A DNA stretch of 46,491 nucleotides from Stenotrophomonas sp. HITSZ_GD. GTDB lineage: Bacteria > Pseudomonadota > Gammaproteobacteria > Xanthomonadales > Xanthomonadaceae. The stretch lies in contig NZ_JARQXB010000022.1 in the NCBI RefSeq assembly GCF_029543105.1, positions 1-46,491 of the forward strand. The letters run 5' to 3'. A model generated the notes under the pieces. That model was given only the letters and a program-made list of their open reading frames with translations, was not told the DNA's origin and did not search any database. Made by a program: the position numbers and the translations under genes. Below, in pieces: positions 10,569-19,475 of this stretch. Numbering within the stretch: the first letter of the stretch is position 1; each line of letters begins with the position of its first letter.

Positions 10569-10787
10569 ATGTCGAAAGACGATTCCATCGAATTCGAAGG
10601 CACTGTCAGCGAGACGCTGCCGAACACCACTTTCCGGGTCAAGCTGGAGAACGGGCACGAGATCATCGCGCACATCTCCGGCCGCATGCGCAAGAACTAC
10701 ATCCGCATCCTGACGGGCGACCGGGTCAAGGTTGAGATGACCCCGTACGACCTGACCAAGGGCCGCATCACCTACCGCATGAAGTGA
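10569..10787 (+). CDS. infA: Translation initiation factor IF-1
   Basis: Small OB-fold factor that binds the 30S A site and helps IF-2 and IF-3 during initiation. The 72 residues match the family over their whole length, with [34 protein letters not shown] and [19 protein letters not shown]. It has its own promoter (10492-10520) and a terminator-like hairpin (10884-10917), so it is expressed as a single gene although it follows aat. An aat-infA-clpA neighbourhood is also common in other gammaproteobacteria. Confidence 0.98.
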   Translation: MSKDDSIEFEGTVSETLPNTTFRVKLENGHEIIAHISGRMRKNYIRILTGDRVKVEMTPYDLTKGRITYRMK

Positions 10788-10809
10788 CGGCACCGCCTTC
10801 ACCCGGCCC

Positions 10810-10832
10810 GTAGGCGCGGCCTTCGCCGCGAC
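10810..10832 (+). repeat. GTAG-type REP palindrome
   Basis: GTAGGC followed by a GCGGC-CTTC-GCCGC hairpin and GAC. This resembles the short GTAG-headed REP elements known from Xanthomonas, Stenotrophomonas and Pseudomonas. It lies between the convergent infA and clpA genes, a usual place for REPs. Confidence 0.6.
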
Positions 10833-10867
10833 GCGACCAAGACAAAGGGCGACCCATGGCCGCCCTT
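10833..10867 (-). terminator. Terminator for clpA
   Basis: Minus-strand hairpin with AAGGGCG/CGCCCTT arms (10861-10867 and 10845-10851), followed on the minus strand by TTTGTCTTGG, a modest T-rich tail. It lies about 60 bases after the clpA stop. Confidence 0.55.
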
Positions 10868-10883
10868 CGTGGTGAAACCCTCG

Positions 10884-10917
10884 AACCGGCGAAGTGCCCC
10901 ACACTCCGCCGGTTTTG
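10884..10917 (+). terminator. Terminator for infA
   Basis: Perfect eight-base arms AACCGGCG and CGCCGGTT (10884-10891 and 10907-10914), followed by TTTTG on the plus strand. It lies about 100 bases after the infA stop and just before the clpA stop on the other strand. Confidence 0.65.
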
Positions 10918-10926
10918 TCGTGCCCG

Positions 10927-13209
<2,283 letters not shown>

Positions 13210-13349
13210 GGGGAAGCTCCGACGGCTGATGCCAACAATATGCGGCTTCGGGCTGGATTTTCCACAACCCTATCGGAGGGCCATGTTCACGCGGCGTTAG
13301 TACGGGAACGAGGCCACAGCGTTGCAGCCATGGGACGCCCGCGCCGGGC

Positions 13350-13670
13350 TCAGGTCTGCTCCATCGTGCACAGCAGCGGATGCTGGTTCATGCGCGAGAA
13401 TTCGTTGACCTGGGCGACCTTGGATTCGGCCACCTCGCGGGTATAGACGCCGCACACGCCACGGCCACGCGTATGCACGTGCAGCATCACCTGGGTGGCT
13501 TTTTCCAGGTCCATCGAGAAGAACTGCTGCAGGACGGTCACCACGAAATCCATCGGGGTGTAGTCGTCGTTGAGCAGCAGGACCTGGTAGCGCGGCGGCG
13601 GGGCGACTTCGGGGCGGCCGGTCTCGACCAGTACGCCGTGGTCGTGTTCTTGTGAGGGCTTGCGGGGCAT
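13350..13670 (-). CDS. clpS: ATP-dependent Clp protease adaptor ClpS
   Basis: Adaptor that recognises N-terminal Leu, Phe, Trp or Tyr and hands these proteins to ClpA. The 106 residues include the conserved [17 protein letters not shown] (the NDDYTPM pocket that reads the N-degron), then [25 protein letters not shown] and a short tail. It precedes clpA on the same strand, the usual arrangement. No Shine-Dalgarno site precedes the ATG. A TATAAT box on the minus strand (13682-13677) ends six bases before the ATG, which suggests a leaderless transcript. Confidence 0.96.
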   Translation of the reverse strand: MPRKPSQEHDHGVLVETGRPEVAPPPRYQVLLLNDDYTPMDFVVTVLQQFFSMDLEKATQVMLHVHTRGRGVCGVYTREVAESKVAQVNEFSRMNQHPLLCTMEQT

Positions 13671-13676
13671 CGCGAC

Positions 13677-13682
13677 ATTATA
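13677..13682 (-). promoter_or_regulatory. Perfect -10 box directly before clpS
   Basis: TATAAT on the minus strand with six bases between it and the clpS ATG. The start of transcription would fall at or very near the start codon. No good -35 is visible at 16-18 bases spacing (the TCCATT-like sequence is poor). Confidence 0.5.
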
Positions 13683-13758
13683 GGTGCGGGGGCGGATGGA
13701 ATGGACGATTCACGTCCCGCCCCGCACAATTCGGGCCTTCCCCCGGAATTCAAGCCCG

Positions 13759-14280
13759 ATGAAGCGCCTGCCGGCCGCCGCAGCATTGCTGGCGGCATCG
13801 ATCTGCCCGCCGCTGTTCGCCGCCCCGCCCGCCGACACGCACGCCGCCGCGCCCGCCAGTGTCCAGGCCAGCGGTGCCGATGCCGCGCTCGGCCAGCGGC
13901 TGCGCGCGCTCGGGCTCGAACCGCAGGTCGACGCCGACGGCGACTACCGCCTGCTGTTCGCGCTGGACGGCGGCCGCCAGCAGGTGACCTACGTGCGCTC
14001 GCACACCGAACGCTTCGGCCAGCTGGAGATCCGCGAGATCTGGTCCCCGGCCTACCAGGCCAAGGGCGACAGCCTGCCGGGCGAGATCGCCAACCGGCTG
14101 CTGCAGGACGGGCAGGAAAACATCCTCGGTGCCTGGGTGCGCCAGGACGGCACGGCGATCTACGTCACCCGCGTGCCGGCGGACCTGGCCGGCGCCTCGC
14201 TGTCGGACGCCATCGAGGCGACCACGCGCGCGGCCGATGCGATGGAAGCCCAACTCACCCCGGGCCAGGACCGCTTCTGA
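13759..14280 (+). CDS. Exported protein of unknown function
   Basis: 173-residue protein with a signal peptide ([20 protein letters not shown], cleavage probably after AFA-like FAA) and a single domain of about 130 residues. The pattern of strands and helices ([20 protein letters not shown], then [18 protein letters not shown] and a C-terminal helix [13 protein letters not shown]) recalls the YbjN/type III chaperone-like fold, but I cannot confirm the family. Its stop overlaps the nudJ start (ATGA), so it is probably the first gene of a nudJ-mnmA-hflD transcript. The ATG at 13759 is chosen over an upstream GTG at 13684 because it gives a clean signal peptide. Confidence 0.7.
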   Translation: MKRLPAAAALLAASICPPLFAAPPADTHAAAPASVQASGADAALGQRLRALGLEPQVDADGDYRLLFALDGGRQQVTYVRSHTERFGQLEIREIWSPAYQAKGDSLPGEIANRLLQDGQENILGAWVRQDGTAIYVTRVPADLAGASLSDAIEATTRAADAMEAQLTPGQDRF

Positions 14281-14732
14281 TGGCCAGCGCCCGCCCGCCC
14301 GCCCCGCACGTCACCGTGGCCACCGTCGTGGTGCGCGATGGCCGCCTGCTGCAGGTGGTCGAGCGCATCGCCGGCCGCGAGGTGATCAACCAGCCCGCCG
14401 GCCACCTCGAACCGGGCGAGACGCTGCAGGAGGCCGCCGTGCGCGAGACGCGCGAGGAAACCGGCTGGGACGTGCGCCTGACCGCCTTCATCGGCTGCTA
14501 CCAGTGGACCGCCCCGGACGGCGAGCCCTACCTGCGCTTCGCCTTCGCCGCCGAGCCGGTGGCGCACGATCCTTCCCGCCCGCTGGACGAGGGCATCCTC
14601 GCCGCGCCGTGGATGACGCCGGAGGAACTACGCGCCGACCCCGCGCGCCTGCGCAGCCCGCTGGTGTGGCAAGTGGTCGCCGACTACCTCGGCGGGCAGC
14701 GCCATCCGCTGTCGCTGGTGCGGGCGCTGTGA
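14280..14732 (+). CDS. nudJ: NUDIX hydrolase, NudJ-like
   Basis: Nucleoside di/triphosphate pyrophosphohydrolase. In Escherichia coli NudJ acts on HMP-pyrophosphate and nucleotides, and its gene also precedes mnmA. The 150 residues hold a complete Nudix box starting at Gly41 ([20 protein letters not shown], then TGW), with all the conserved Glu and Arg residues for magnesium binding. It overlaps the preceding gene by four bases (ATGA) and mnmA by four bases (GTGA), so translation is likely coupled. The name rests on the conserved nudJ-mnmA-hflD order as well as the sequence. Confidence 0.88.
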   Translation: MASARPPAPHVTVATVVVRDGRLLQVVERIAGREVINQPAGHLEPGETLQEAAVRETREETGWDVRLTAFIGCYQWTAPDGEPYLRFAFAAEPVAHDPSRPLDEGILAAPWMTPEELRADPARLRSPLVWQVVADYLGGQRHPLSLVRAL

Positions 14733-15865
14733 GCGGCGGCCCGCGCATCGTCGTCGGCGTGTCCGGCGGCGTGGATTCCTCCGTCGCCGCGTGGCGCCTG
14801 GTGCAGCAGGGCGAAGCGGTGGCCGGGCTGTTCATGCAGAACTGGGCCGACGACGGCAGCGGCGACTGCCGCGCCGAGGACGACCGCCGCGACGCGGTAT
14901 CGGTCTGCGGCCGGCTCGGCATCCCGTTCCACTTCCGCGATTTCTCCAGCGAATACTGGCAGGGCGTGTTCGCGCACTTCCTGGCCGAGTACGCCGCCGG
15001 CCGCACCCCCAACCCGGACGTGCTGTGCAACCGCGAAGTGAAGTTCAAGCATTTCCTGGACGCGGCGCGCGAGCTGGGCGCCGAGCGCATCGCCACCGGC
15101 CACTACGCCCGGGTGGCCCACGAGGGCGGGCGTTGGCGCCTGTTGCGCGGCGTGGACACCGGCAAGGACCAGAGCTACTTCCTGCACCAGCTCGGGCAGG
15201 CGCAGCTGGCCGCCACGCTGTTCCCGATCGGCGAGCTGCACAAGCCCGAGCTGCGCCGCCTCGCCCGCGAGGCCGGCCTGCCCACGCACGCCAAGAAGGA
15301 CTCCACCGGCATCTGCTTCATCGGCGAGCGCGACTTCCGCGAGTTCCTCGGCCGCTACCTGCCGGCCAAGGCCGGCGAGATCCGCGACCCGCACGGCGTG
15401 CGCATCGCCGAGCACCCGGGCGTGTTCTATTTCACCCTGGGCCAGCGCGAGGGCCTGAACATCGGCGGCGTGCGCGGGCGTGCCGCCGCGCCGTGGTACG
15501 TGGTCGGCAAGAACGTGGCGAACAACGTGTTGTACGTGGACCAGGACCGCGAGAGCCCTTGGCTGATGTCCACCACGTTGCGCTCGGAAACCGCGCACTG
15601 GATCGCCGGCGCCCCGCCGGCCCGTCGTTTCGACTGCACTGCGCAAACCCGCTACCGCCAGCCCGACGAACCGTGCACGGTAGAGGTCCGCGAGGACGGC
15701 TGCGTGGACGTGCGCTTCGCACGCCCGCAGCGCGCGGTCACCCCCGGGCAATCGCTGGTGCTGTATGACGGCGACGAATGCTTGGGCGGCGCAGTGATCG
15801 CCTCCACGGACGCGCCACAGGCGCAGGCTTCTTCTTTCCACGCAACAGAGGTATCGGCTCGATGA
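14729..15865 (+). CDS. mnmA: tRNA 2-thiouridine(34) synthase MnmA
   Basis: Installs sulfur on U34 of tRNA Lys, Glu and Gln, taking sulfur from the Tus relay and activating the base with ATP. The 378 residues include the PP-loop [14 protein letters not shown] (9-22), catalytic Cys100 in [17 protein letters not shown] (125-129), KDQSYFL (146-152) and the second catalytic Cys196 in [13 protein letters not shown]. The GTG start at 14729 overlaps the nudJ stop. The C-terminus has a low-complexity tail of about 20 residues ([19 protein letters not shown]) beyond the conserved barrel, and its stop overlaps the hflD start. Confidence 0.97.
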   Translation: MSGGPRIVVGVSGGVDSSVAAWRLVQQGEAVAGLFMQNWADDGSGDCRAEDDRRDAVSVCGRLGIPFHFRDFSSEYWQGVFAHFLAEYAAGRTPNPDVLCNREVKFKHFLDAARELGAERIATGHYARVAHEGGRWRLLRGVDTGKDQSYFLHQLGQAQLAATLFPIGELHKPELRRLAREAGLPTHAKKDSTGICFIGERDFREFLGRYLPAKAGEIRDPHGVRIAEHPGVFYFTLGQREGLNIGGVRGRAAAPWYVVGKNVANNVLYVDQDRESPWLMSTTLRSETAHWIAGAPPARRFDCTAQTRYRQPDEPCTVEVREDGCVDVRFARPQRAVTPGQSLVLYDGDECLGGAVIASTDAPQAQASSFHATEVSAR

Positions 15866-16476
15866 CCGCCCCGATGGACAACCGCGTGCTGGCCCTGGCC
15901 GGCCTGGCCCAGGCCCTGCAGCAGGTGCGGCGCATCGCCGAAACCGGCCACTCCGAAGCGGCCAGCGTGCGCACCGCGATGGACAGCGTGTTCCGCATCG
16001 ATGCCGACTCGCCGGAGGCGGTGTACGGCAACCGCCACCAGGTCGCCCCGGGCCTGCGCCTGCTGCACAACTATTTCCGCAACCAGGGCCAGGACGACGT
16101 GCTTCCCCGCCTGGCGCTAGCCGTGCTGCAGCTGGAACGCCGCTTCGTGCGCGACGCCGCCACCGTGGCCGCCGTCTCCACGGGCATCGCCCGGGCCGAG
16201 CAGCAAGCGCGCGGGCTGGGCGACAGCGGCCACCCGGACGTGCTGGCGGCCATCGGCGGCCTGTACGCCGACACCATCAGCCACCTCAAGCCGCGCGTGA
16301 TGGTGCAAGGCAATCCGCATTACCTGGGCCAGGCGAGCGTGGTGGCCGAGATCCGCGCGCTGCTGCTGGCCGCCGTGCGCTCGGCCGTGTTGTGGCGGCA
16401 GATGGGCGGCAGCCTGTGGGACTTCGTATTCGGCAAGCGCGCGATGATCGAGGCGGTGGACAGAAGCCTGCGCTGA
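15862..16476 (+). CDS. hflD: High frequency lysogenization protein HflD homolog
   Basis: Helical peripheral membrane protein named for its effect on lambda CII in Escherichia coli; its general cell role is unclear. The 204 residues show the family pattern: [16 protein letters not shown] at the start, [13 protein letters not shown] in the middle, and the conserved [12 protein letters not shown] and [22 protein letters not shown] near the end. The ATG overlaps the mnmA stop (ATGA). It is the last gene of its operon and is followed by a strong terminator at 16505-16535. Confidence 0.95.
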   Translation: MTAPMDNRVLALAGLAQALQQVRRIAETGHSEAASVRTAMDSVFRIDADSPEAVYGNRHQVAPGLRLLHNYFRNQGQDDVLPRLALAVLQLERRFVRDAATVAAVSTGIARAEQQARGLGDSGHPDVLAAIGGLYADTISHLKPRVMVQGNPHYLGQASVVAEIRALLLAAVRSAVLWRQMGGSLWDFVFGKRAMIEAVDRSLR

Positions 16477-16504
16477 TCCCTGCCGGGCAAATCCGCACAT
16501 ACGG

Positions 16505-16535
16505 AAGCCGTGGCACGCCACGGCTTTTGCTTTTT
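16505..16535 (+). terminator. Terminator of the nudJ-mnmA-hflD operon
   Basis: Nine-base arms AAGCCGTGG and CCACGGCTT with a four-base loop (16505-16526), followed by TTGCTTTTT. It lies about 30 bases after the hflD stop. Confidence 0.85.
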
Positions 16536-16543
16536 CCGGGGTC

Positions 16544-16691
16544 GTTCGGGGCTATCGCGCGGCGGGCGGGGGCCAGTCCCGCTCGGGGGACGCCAACAAC
16601 CGCATCCCTGCGGGGCTCGTCGGGCGACGTCCATGTCGCCCGACGCCCCCGAGCGGGACTGGCCCCCGCCCGCCGCGCGATAGCCCCGAAC
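16544..16691. repeat. Large palindromic element with 46-bp perfect arms
   Basis: The arms 16544-16589 and 16646-16691 are perfect inverted copies. The 56-base centre contains a second inverted repeat, CGTCGGGCGAC / GTCGCCCGACG (16618-16628 and 16635-16645), around GTCCAT. The central core matches the cores of the elements at 26429-26452 and at the right window edge, while the outer arms differ, so this is one member of a dispersed family. It lies downstream of a terminator and contains no credible gene. Confidence 0.85.
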
Positions 16692-16839
16692 ATCCACACG
16701 CCGCCCGCGCGCTTACGCCGGCGAAACCGGTGGTTTCGTGAATGCGTACACGAGCGTGGTCAGTGCTTGCCGAGCAAGCACAGCTAAAGACCCGGGGGGT
16801 ACGGCCGATACAGCAATCGTGATTCTGCCGAGAACGCCC
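16692..16839 (+). other. Leader region of the chemoreceptor gene
   Basis: The gap of 363 bases after hflD (16477-16839) holds, in order, the hflD terminator, the large palindrome, a short spacer with a GTGCTTGC-CGA-GCAAGCAC hairpin (about 16762-16780), and the sigma-28 promoter at 16785-16811. No further gene is seen. Confidence 0.6.
16785..16811 (+). promoter_or_regulatory. Sigma-28 (FliA) promoter of the chemoreceptor
   Basis: TAAAGACC (16785-16792), exactly 11 bases, then GCCGATAC (16804-16811). Compared with the FliA consensus TAAAGTTT-N11-GCCGATAA, the -35 TAAAG and seven of eight -10 bases match. The ATG is about 28 bases downstream. This places the receptor in the late flagellar regulon. 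Confidence 0.8.
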
Positions 16840-18030
16840 ATGTATTCACGCCCCCTTATCCGTATGGCCGCACCGCTGGCCCTGACCCTGCTGTTCCCGC
16901 TCGCCGTGGCGCTGGACTGGCCCGGCTTCGTGCGCTGGGCCATCCTGGTCACGCTCACCCTGAGCTGGCTGGGCTTTGCCGCCTGGAACGTGTGGTCGCA
17001 GGCGCGGCGCCATCCCGACCAGTCGCGCGTGCTGCGCGAACAGGACCAGCTGCTCACCGAACTGCGCAGCTTCGTCAGCAACGAAGTGGAGGGCTCGCGC
17101 GCCGAAGTGGAGCGTGCCCGCGAACTGATCCGCCAGGCCGTCTCCGGCCTGGGCAGCAGCTTCGAGGCCATGAACCGCAAGTCGCGCCAGCAGAGCCTGG
17201 CCCTGGCCCGGATCGTCGACCGCGCCGGTGAAGACGGCGGCGCCGGCGTGGACGTGGCCCGCTTCGCCCAGCACGCCAGCTCGCGCATGGAACAGCTGGT
17301 CGAAGCCCTGGAGCAGGTCAGCGGCCAGAGCAACACCACCGTGCACCACATCGACGAGATGGCCCAGCACCTGGACGGCATCTTCGCCCTGCTGGAGGAC
17401 GTCAAGTCCATCGCCGACCAGACCAACCTGCTCGCGCTCAACGCCGCCATCGAAGCGGCCCGCGCCGGCGAGGCCGGCCGCGGCTTCGCGGTGGTCGCCG
17501 ACGAGGTGCGCAACCTCTCCGAGCGCTCCACCACCTTCAACGAGCAGATCCGCAAGCTGGCGCACAGCTCCAAGGACGCCATCGCCAAGGTGCGCGAGAC
17601 CGTCTCGCACATGGCCTCGCGCCACCAGGACCGCTCGCGCGAAGCCCGCCACGAATCGGCCGCCATGCTGGAGAACGTCGCCGCCATCAACGCGTCGCTG
17701 GGCGAAGGCATGCGCGAGATTTCCGAGTGTGCCCGCGCCATCGACGGCAGCGTCGCCGAGGCCGTGCGCGCCCTGCAGTTCGAGGACATCGCCACCCAGA
17801 CCCTCAGCGGCGTGCACACCCACCTGGACCGCCTGACCGCCATCAACCGCGAAGCCGTCGCCCTGCAGGAACTCCTGCACCGCAACGGCGGCGTGCTCGA
17901 CGGCGACCTGATCCAGGCCCTGCAGCGCGTGGGCAGCCGCCTGCGCGAGATGCGCAGCGAGTGGGAGCGCCCGCCGCACAAGCCGGTGTCGCAGCAGAGC
18001 ATGGGCGCCGGCACGGTCGAGTTGTTCTGA
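16840..18030 (+). CDS. Methyl-accepting chemotaxis protein without periplasmic sensor domain
   Basis: 396-residue receptor. Two close hydrophobic segments (about residues 10-24 and 30-46) are joined by only a few residues, so there is no periplasmic ligand domain. A coiled coil follows, and then the signalling tip [20 protein letters not shown] plus [18 protein letters not shown], which is the conserved part that contacts CheA and CheW. The helices after the tip continue to about residue 370; the end, VELF, is not a CheR-docking pentapeptide. The ATG at 16840 fits the sigma-28 promoter; a second ATG at 16864 would also keep both membrane segments. It probably senses membrane or cytoplasmic state rather than external ligand; that is inference. 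A terminator follows. Confidence 0.9.
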   Translation: MYSRPLIRMAAPLALTLLFPLAVALDWPGFVRWAILVTLTLSWLGFAAWNVWSQARRHPDQSRVLREQDQLLTELRSFVSNEVEGSRAEVERARELIRQAVSGLGSSFEAMNRKSRQQSLALARIVDRAGEDGGAGVDVARFAQHASSRMEQLVEALEQVSGQSNTTVHHIDEMAQHLDGIFALLEDVKSIADQTNLLALNAAIEAARAGEAGRGFAVVADEVRNLSERSTTFNEQIRKLAHSSKDAIAKVRETVSHMASRHQDRSREARHESAAMLENVAAINASLGEGMREISECARAIDGSVAEAVRALQFEDIATQTLSGVHTHLDRLTAINREAVALQELLHRNGGVLDGDLIQALQRVGSRLREMRSEWERPPHKPVSQQSMGAGTVELF

Positions 18031-18050
18031 TTCGTCCCGCGTCCTCGCAC

Positions 18051-18073
18051 AACCCCGGCTCCGGCCGGGGTTT
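18051..18073 (+). terminator. Terminator after the chemoreceptor
   Basis: AACCCCGG and CCGGGGTT arms (18051-18058 and 18065-18072) with a six-base loop and a short T end, 20 bases after the stop codon. Confidence 0.65.
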
Positions 18074-18112
18074 CGCGTTCCAGCCCCATCGCCCTCGCCC
18101 GCTCGCCTTGCC

Positions 18113-18307
18113 ATGACCGACCCCAGCCGCCCCTCGCCCTCTCCCGGCACGACCCACGCGGCCTTCGCGCAGCTGGAATCCGCCGCGCGCCGCGAACTGG
18201 TGCGGCTGGCGCAGGCGCTCCCCACGCAGGCACCGGAACACGATCCGCTGTTGGCGCATCTCGCGTGGGATCTCGGATTGACCGGGGACGACCTGCTGCC
18301 GGGTTGA
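18113..18307 (+). CDS. Small hypothetical protein
   Basis: 64-residue product, Pro/Ser-rich at the start and then helical (FAQLESAARRELVRLAQAL, LAHLAWDLGLTGDDLLPG). It has no membrane segment and no recognised family. It begins after the chemoreceptor terminator and lacks a clear Shine-Dalgarno site. The composition of the helical part looks protein-like rather than shadow-like, but a non-coding explanation remains possible. Confidence 0.4.
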   Translation: MTDPSRPSPSPGTTHAAFAQLESAARRELVRLAQALPTQAPEHDPLLAHLAWDLGLTGDDLLPG

Positions 18308-18369
18308 GGGCATCCCAGCCTGCGCCGGCGTGGCGCCGCACCCCCGCCACGCGGATATGATGGGCCGGG

Positions 18370-18822
18370 ATGCAGGGGCCGCAGGGGGCATCGTTGACAG
18401 GCTTTCTATTTCTTGCATTGATCGCCGTCGCCGGCGGGTATTTCCGGCGGTTCAGAAAAAAGCGCATCGAGCAGGAACTGCGCCAGAGCATCGCGCGCCA
18501 GATGTTCCAGACAGAACTTGGCCCCATCAGTGGCGCCGCACTGAAGGTAGTGAAGATCTACCAAGCACCCTCCAGCGTGCGCCGTTGGGATCCAGTATGG
18601 GAGCTTGCCTTCCGCGACGACCCGTATGGCGGCGACGCGTTCTGGTATTGCGTCGGACCGGGGCCCAGCTACTTCCTTGCGATCGCCATGCTGCAGGCCG
18701 GCAGCGGAAAGGTCGACGCGACGTGGATCATCCGCCCGCTGACCGAAGCCCGCATGCGCGGCGCGTTGATCGGCGACCGCAAGGCCACCGCCCTGGCGTT
18801 CGGCAGCGCGATCGAAGGCTGA
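18370..18822 (+). CDS. Membrane-anchored hypothetical protein
   Basis: 150-residue product with one N-terminal membrane segment (LTGFLFLALIAVAGGYF, about 9-25), a strongly basic stop-transfer stretch (RRFRKKR), and a soluble domain containing WDPVWELAFRDDPYGGDAFWYC and a C-terminal ATALAFGSAIEG. I do not recognise the family. Unlike its neighbours it uses more A and T in third positions in places (for example 18400-18480), hinting at a different history. It converges with the DinB-family gene; a shared hairpin overlaps both stop codons. Confidence 0.65.
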   Translation: MQGPQGASLTGFLFLALIAVAGGYFRRFRKKRIEQELRQSIARQMFQTELGPISGAALKVVKIYQAPSSVRRWDPVWELAFRDDPYGGDAFWYCVGPGPSYFLAIAMLQAGSGKVDATWIIRPLTEARMRGALIGDRKATALAFGSAIEG

Positions 18823-18845
18823 GCGCCCACCGAAAGCGCGCTCAG
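18819..18845. terminator. Shared hairpin over two convergent stop codons
   Basis: Eight-base arms CTGAGCGC and GCGCTCAG (18819-18826 and 18838-18845) contain the TGA of the plus-strand gene and the stop of the minus-strand DinB-family gene. It is symmetrical, so it could act in both directions, but neither side has a T-run. Confidence 0.4.
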
Positions 18846-19399
18846 CCCTGCCCCTGTCCCTGCTCCGGCAATAGCACCAGCAGGTCTGTTACCCCGACAT
18901 CCACGCCCGCCTGCGAGAGTAGCGTCGTCACCTGCCCGCGATGATGGGTCTGGTGGTTGAAGAAGTGCGCCAGCAGGCCGAAGAAGTTCTTGTCGGCCTC
19001 CACGCCACGCGAGTTCGCGTAGTGCAGCACCACGTCCAGATCCGGTTCGCCGATGGAAGCGGCCCACGCGACGATCAATCCATCCAGCCAGCGGCGATGC
19101 GCCGCCAGCGTCGGTAAGTCGGCGAAGCGATCCAGATCGGAGAAATCCGGCGCGGGCATGGCGCGCACCGGGTCGAGCGCGGCATGCGCGGCCGGATGCC
19201 GCGCGAAGCGCTGCAGCCAGATCGTGTCGGCGATGACCAGATGGTGGAGGGTGCGCAGGATCGAGCCGAAGAACGCCCGCCGGTCGGCGACCAGCGCCGC
19301 CGGATCGAGCCGGGCGGCGGCCAGCAGCAGCTTGTCGTTCATCCACTGGTTGTAGGCCGCCATCTGGCGGACGAGATCGGTACGGTGCATGGCCGTCAT
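18842..19399 (-). CDS. DinB/YfiT-like four-helix putative metalloprotein
   Basis: About 185-residue cytosolic protein of the DinB family (DUF664-type), with a four-helix bundle. The metal-site histidines expected in this family are visible: one in LRTLHHLVIAD near the N-terminus and the pair in FFNHQTHHRGQV near the C-terminus. The opening LVRQMAAYNQWMNDKLLLAA is typical. Members are often thiol-linked transferases or stress proteins, but the substrate is unknown. I place the start at 19399 (an ATG at 19390 is also possible); the frame is open up to 19462, but that part overlaps the terminator of the gene upstream. Confidence 0.82.
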   Translation of the reverse strand: MTAMHRTDLVRQMAAYNQWMNDKLLLAAARLDPAALVADRRAFFGSILRTLHHLVIADTIWLQRFARHPAAHAALDPVRAMPAPDFSDLDRFADLPTLAAHRRWLDGLIVAWAASIGEPDLDVVLHYANSRGVEADKNFFGLLAHFFNHQTHHRGQVTTLLSQAGVDVGVTDLLVLLPEQGQGQG

Positions 19400-19417
19400 T
19401 GTCGCGCCGGATACCGC

Positions 19418-19446
19418 GCAAAAAGAAATCCCCTCCGAAGAGGGGG
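19418..19446 (-). terminator. Terminator of the PAS-GGDEF-EAL gene
   Basis: Minus-strand stem CCCCTC-TTCG-GAGGGG (19445-19430), flanked by A/T pairs and followed by ATTTCTTTTTG. It lies about 30 bases after the stop at 19476 and just before the DinB-family gene. Confidence 0.85.
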
Positions 19447-19475
19447 TTTCATCTCGTCGCATGCGCGCCCCAGCC

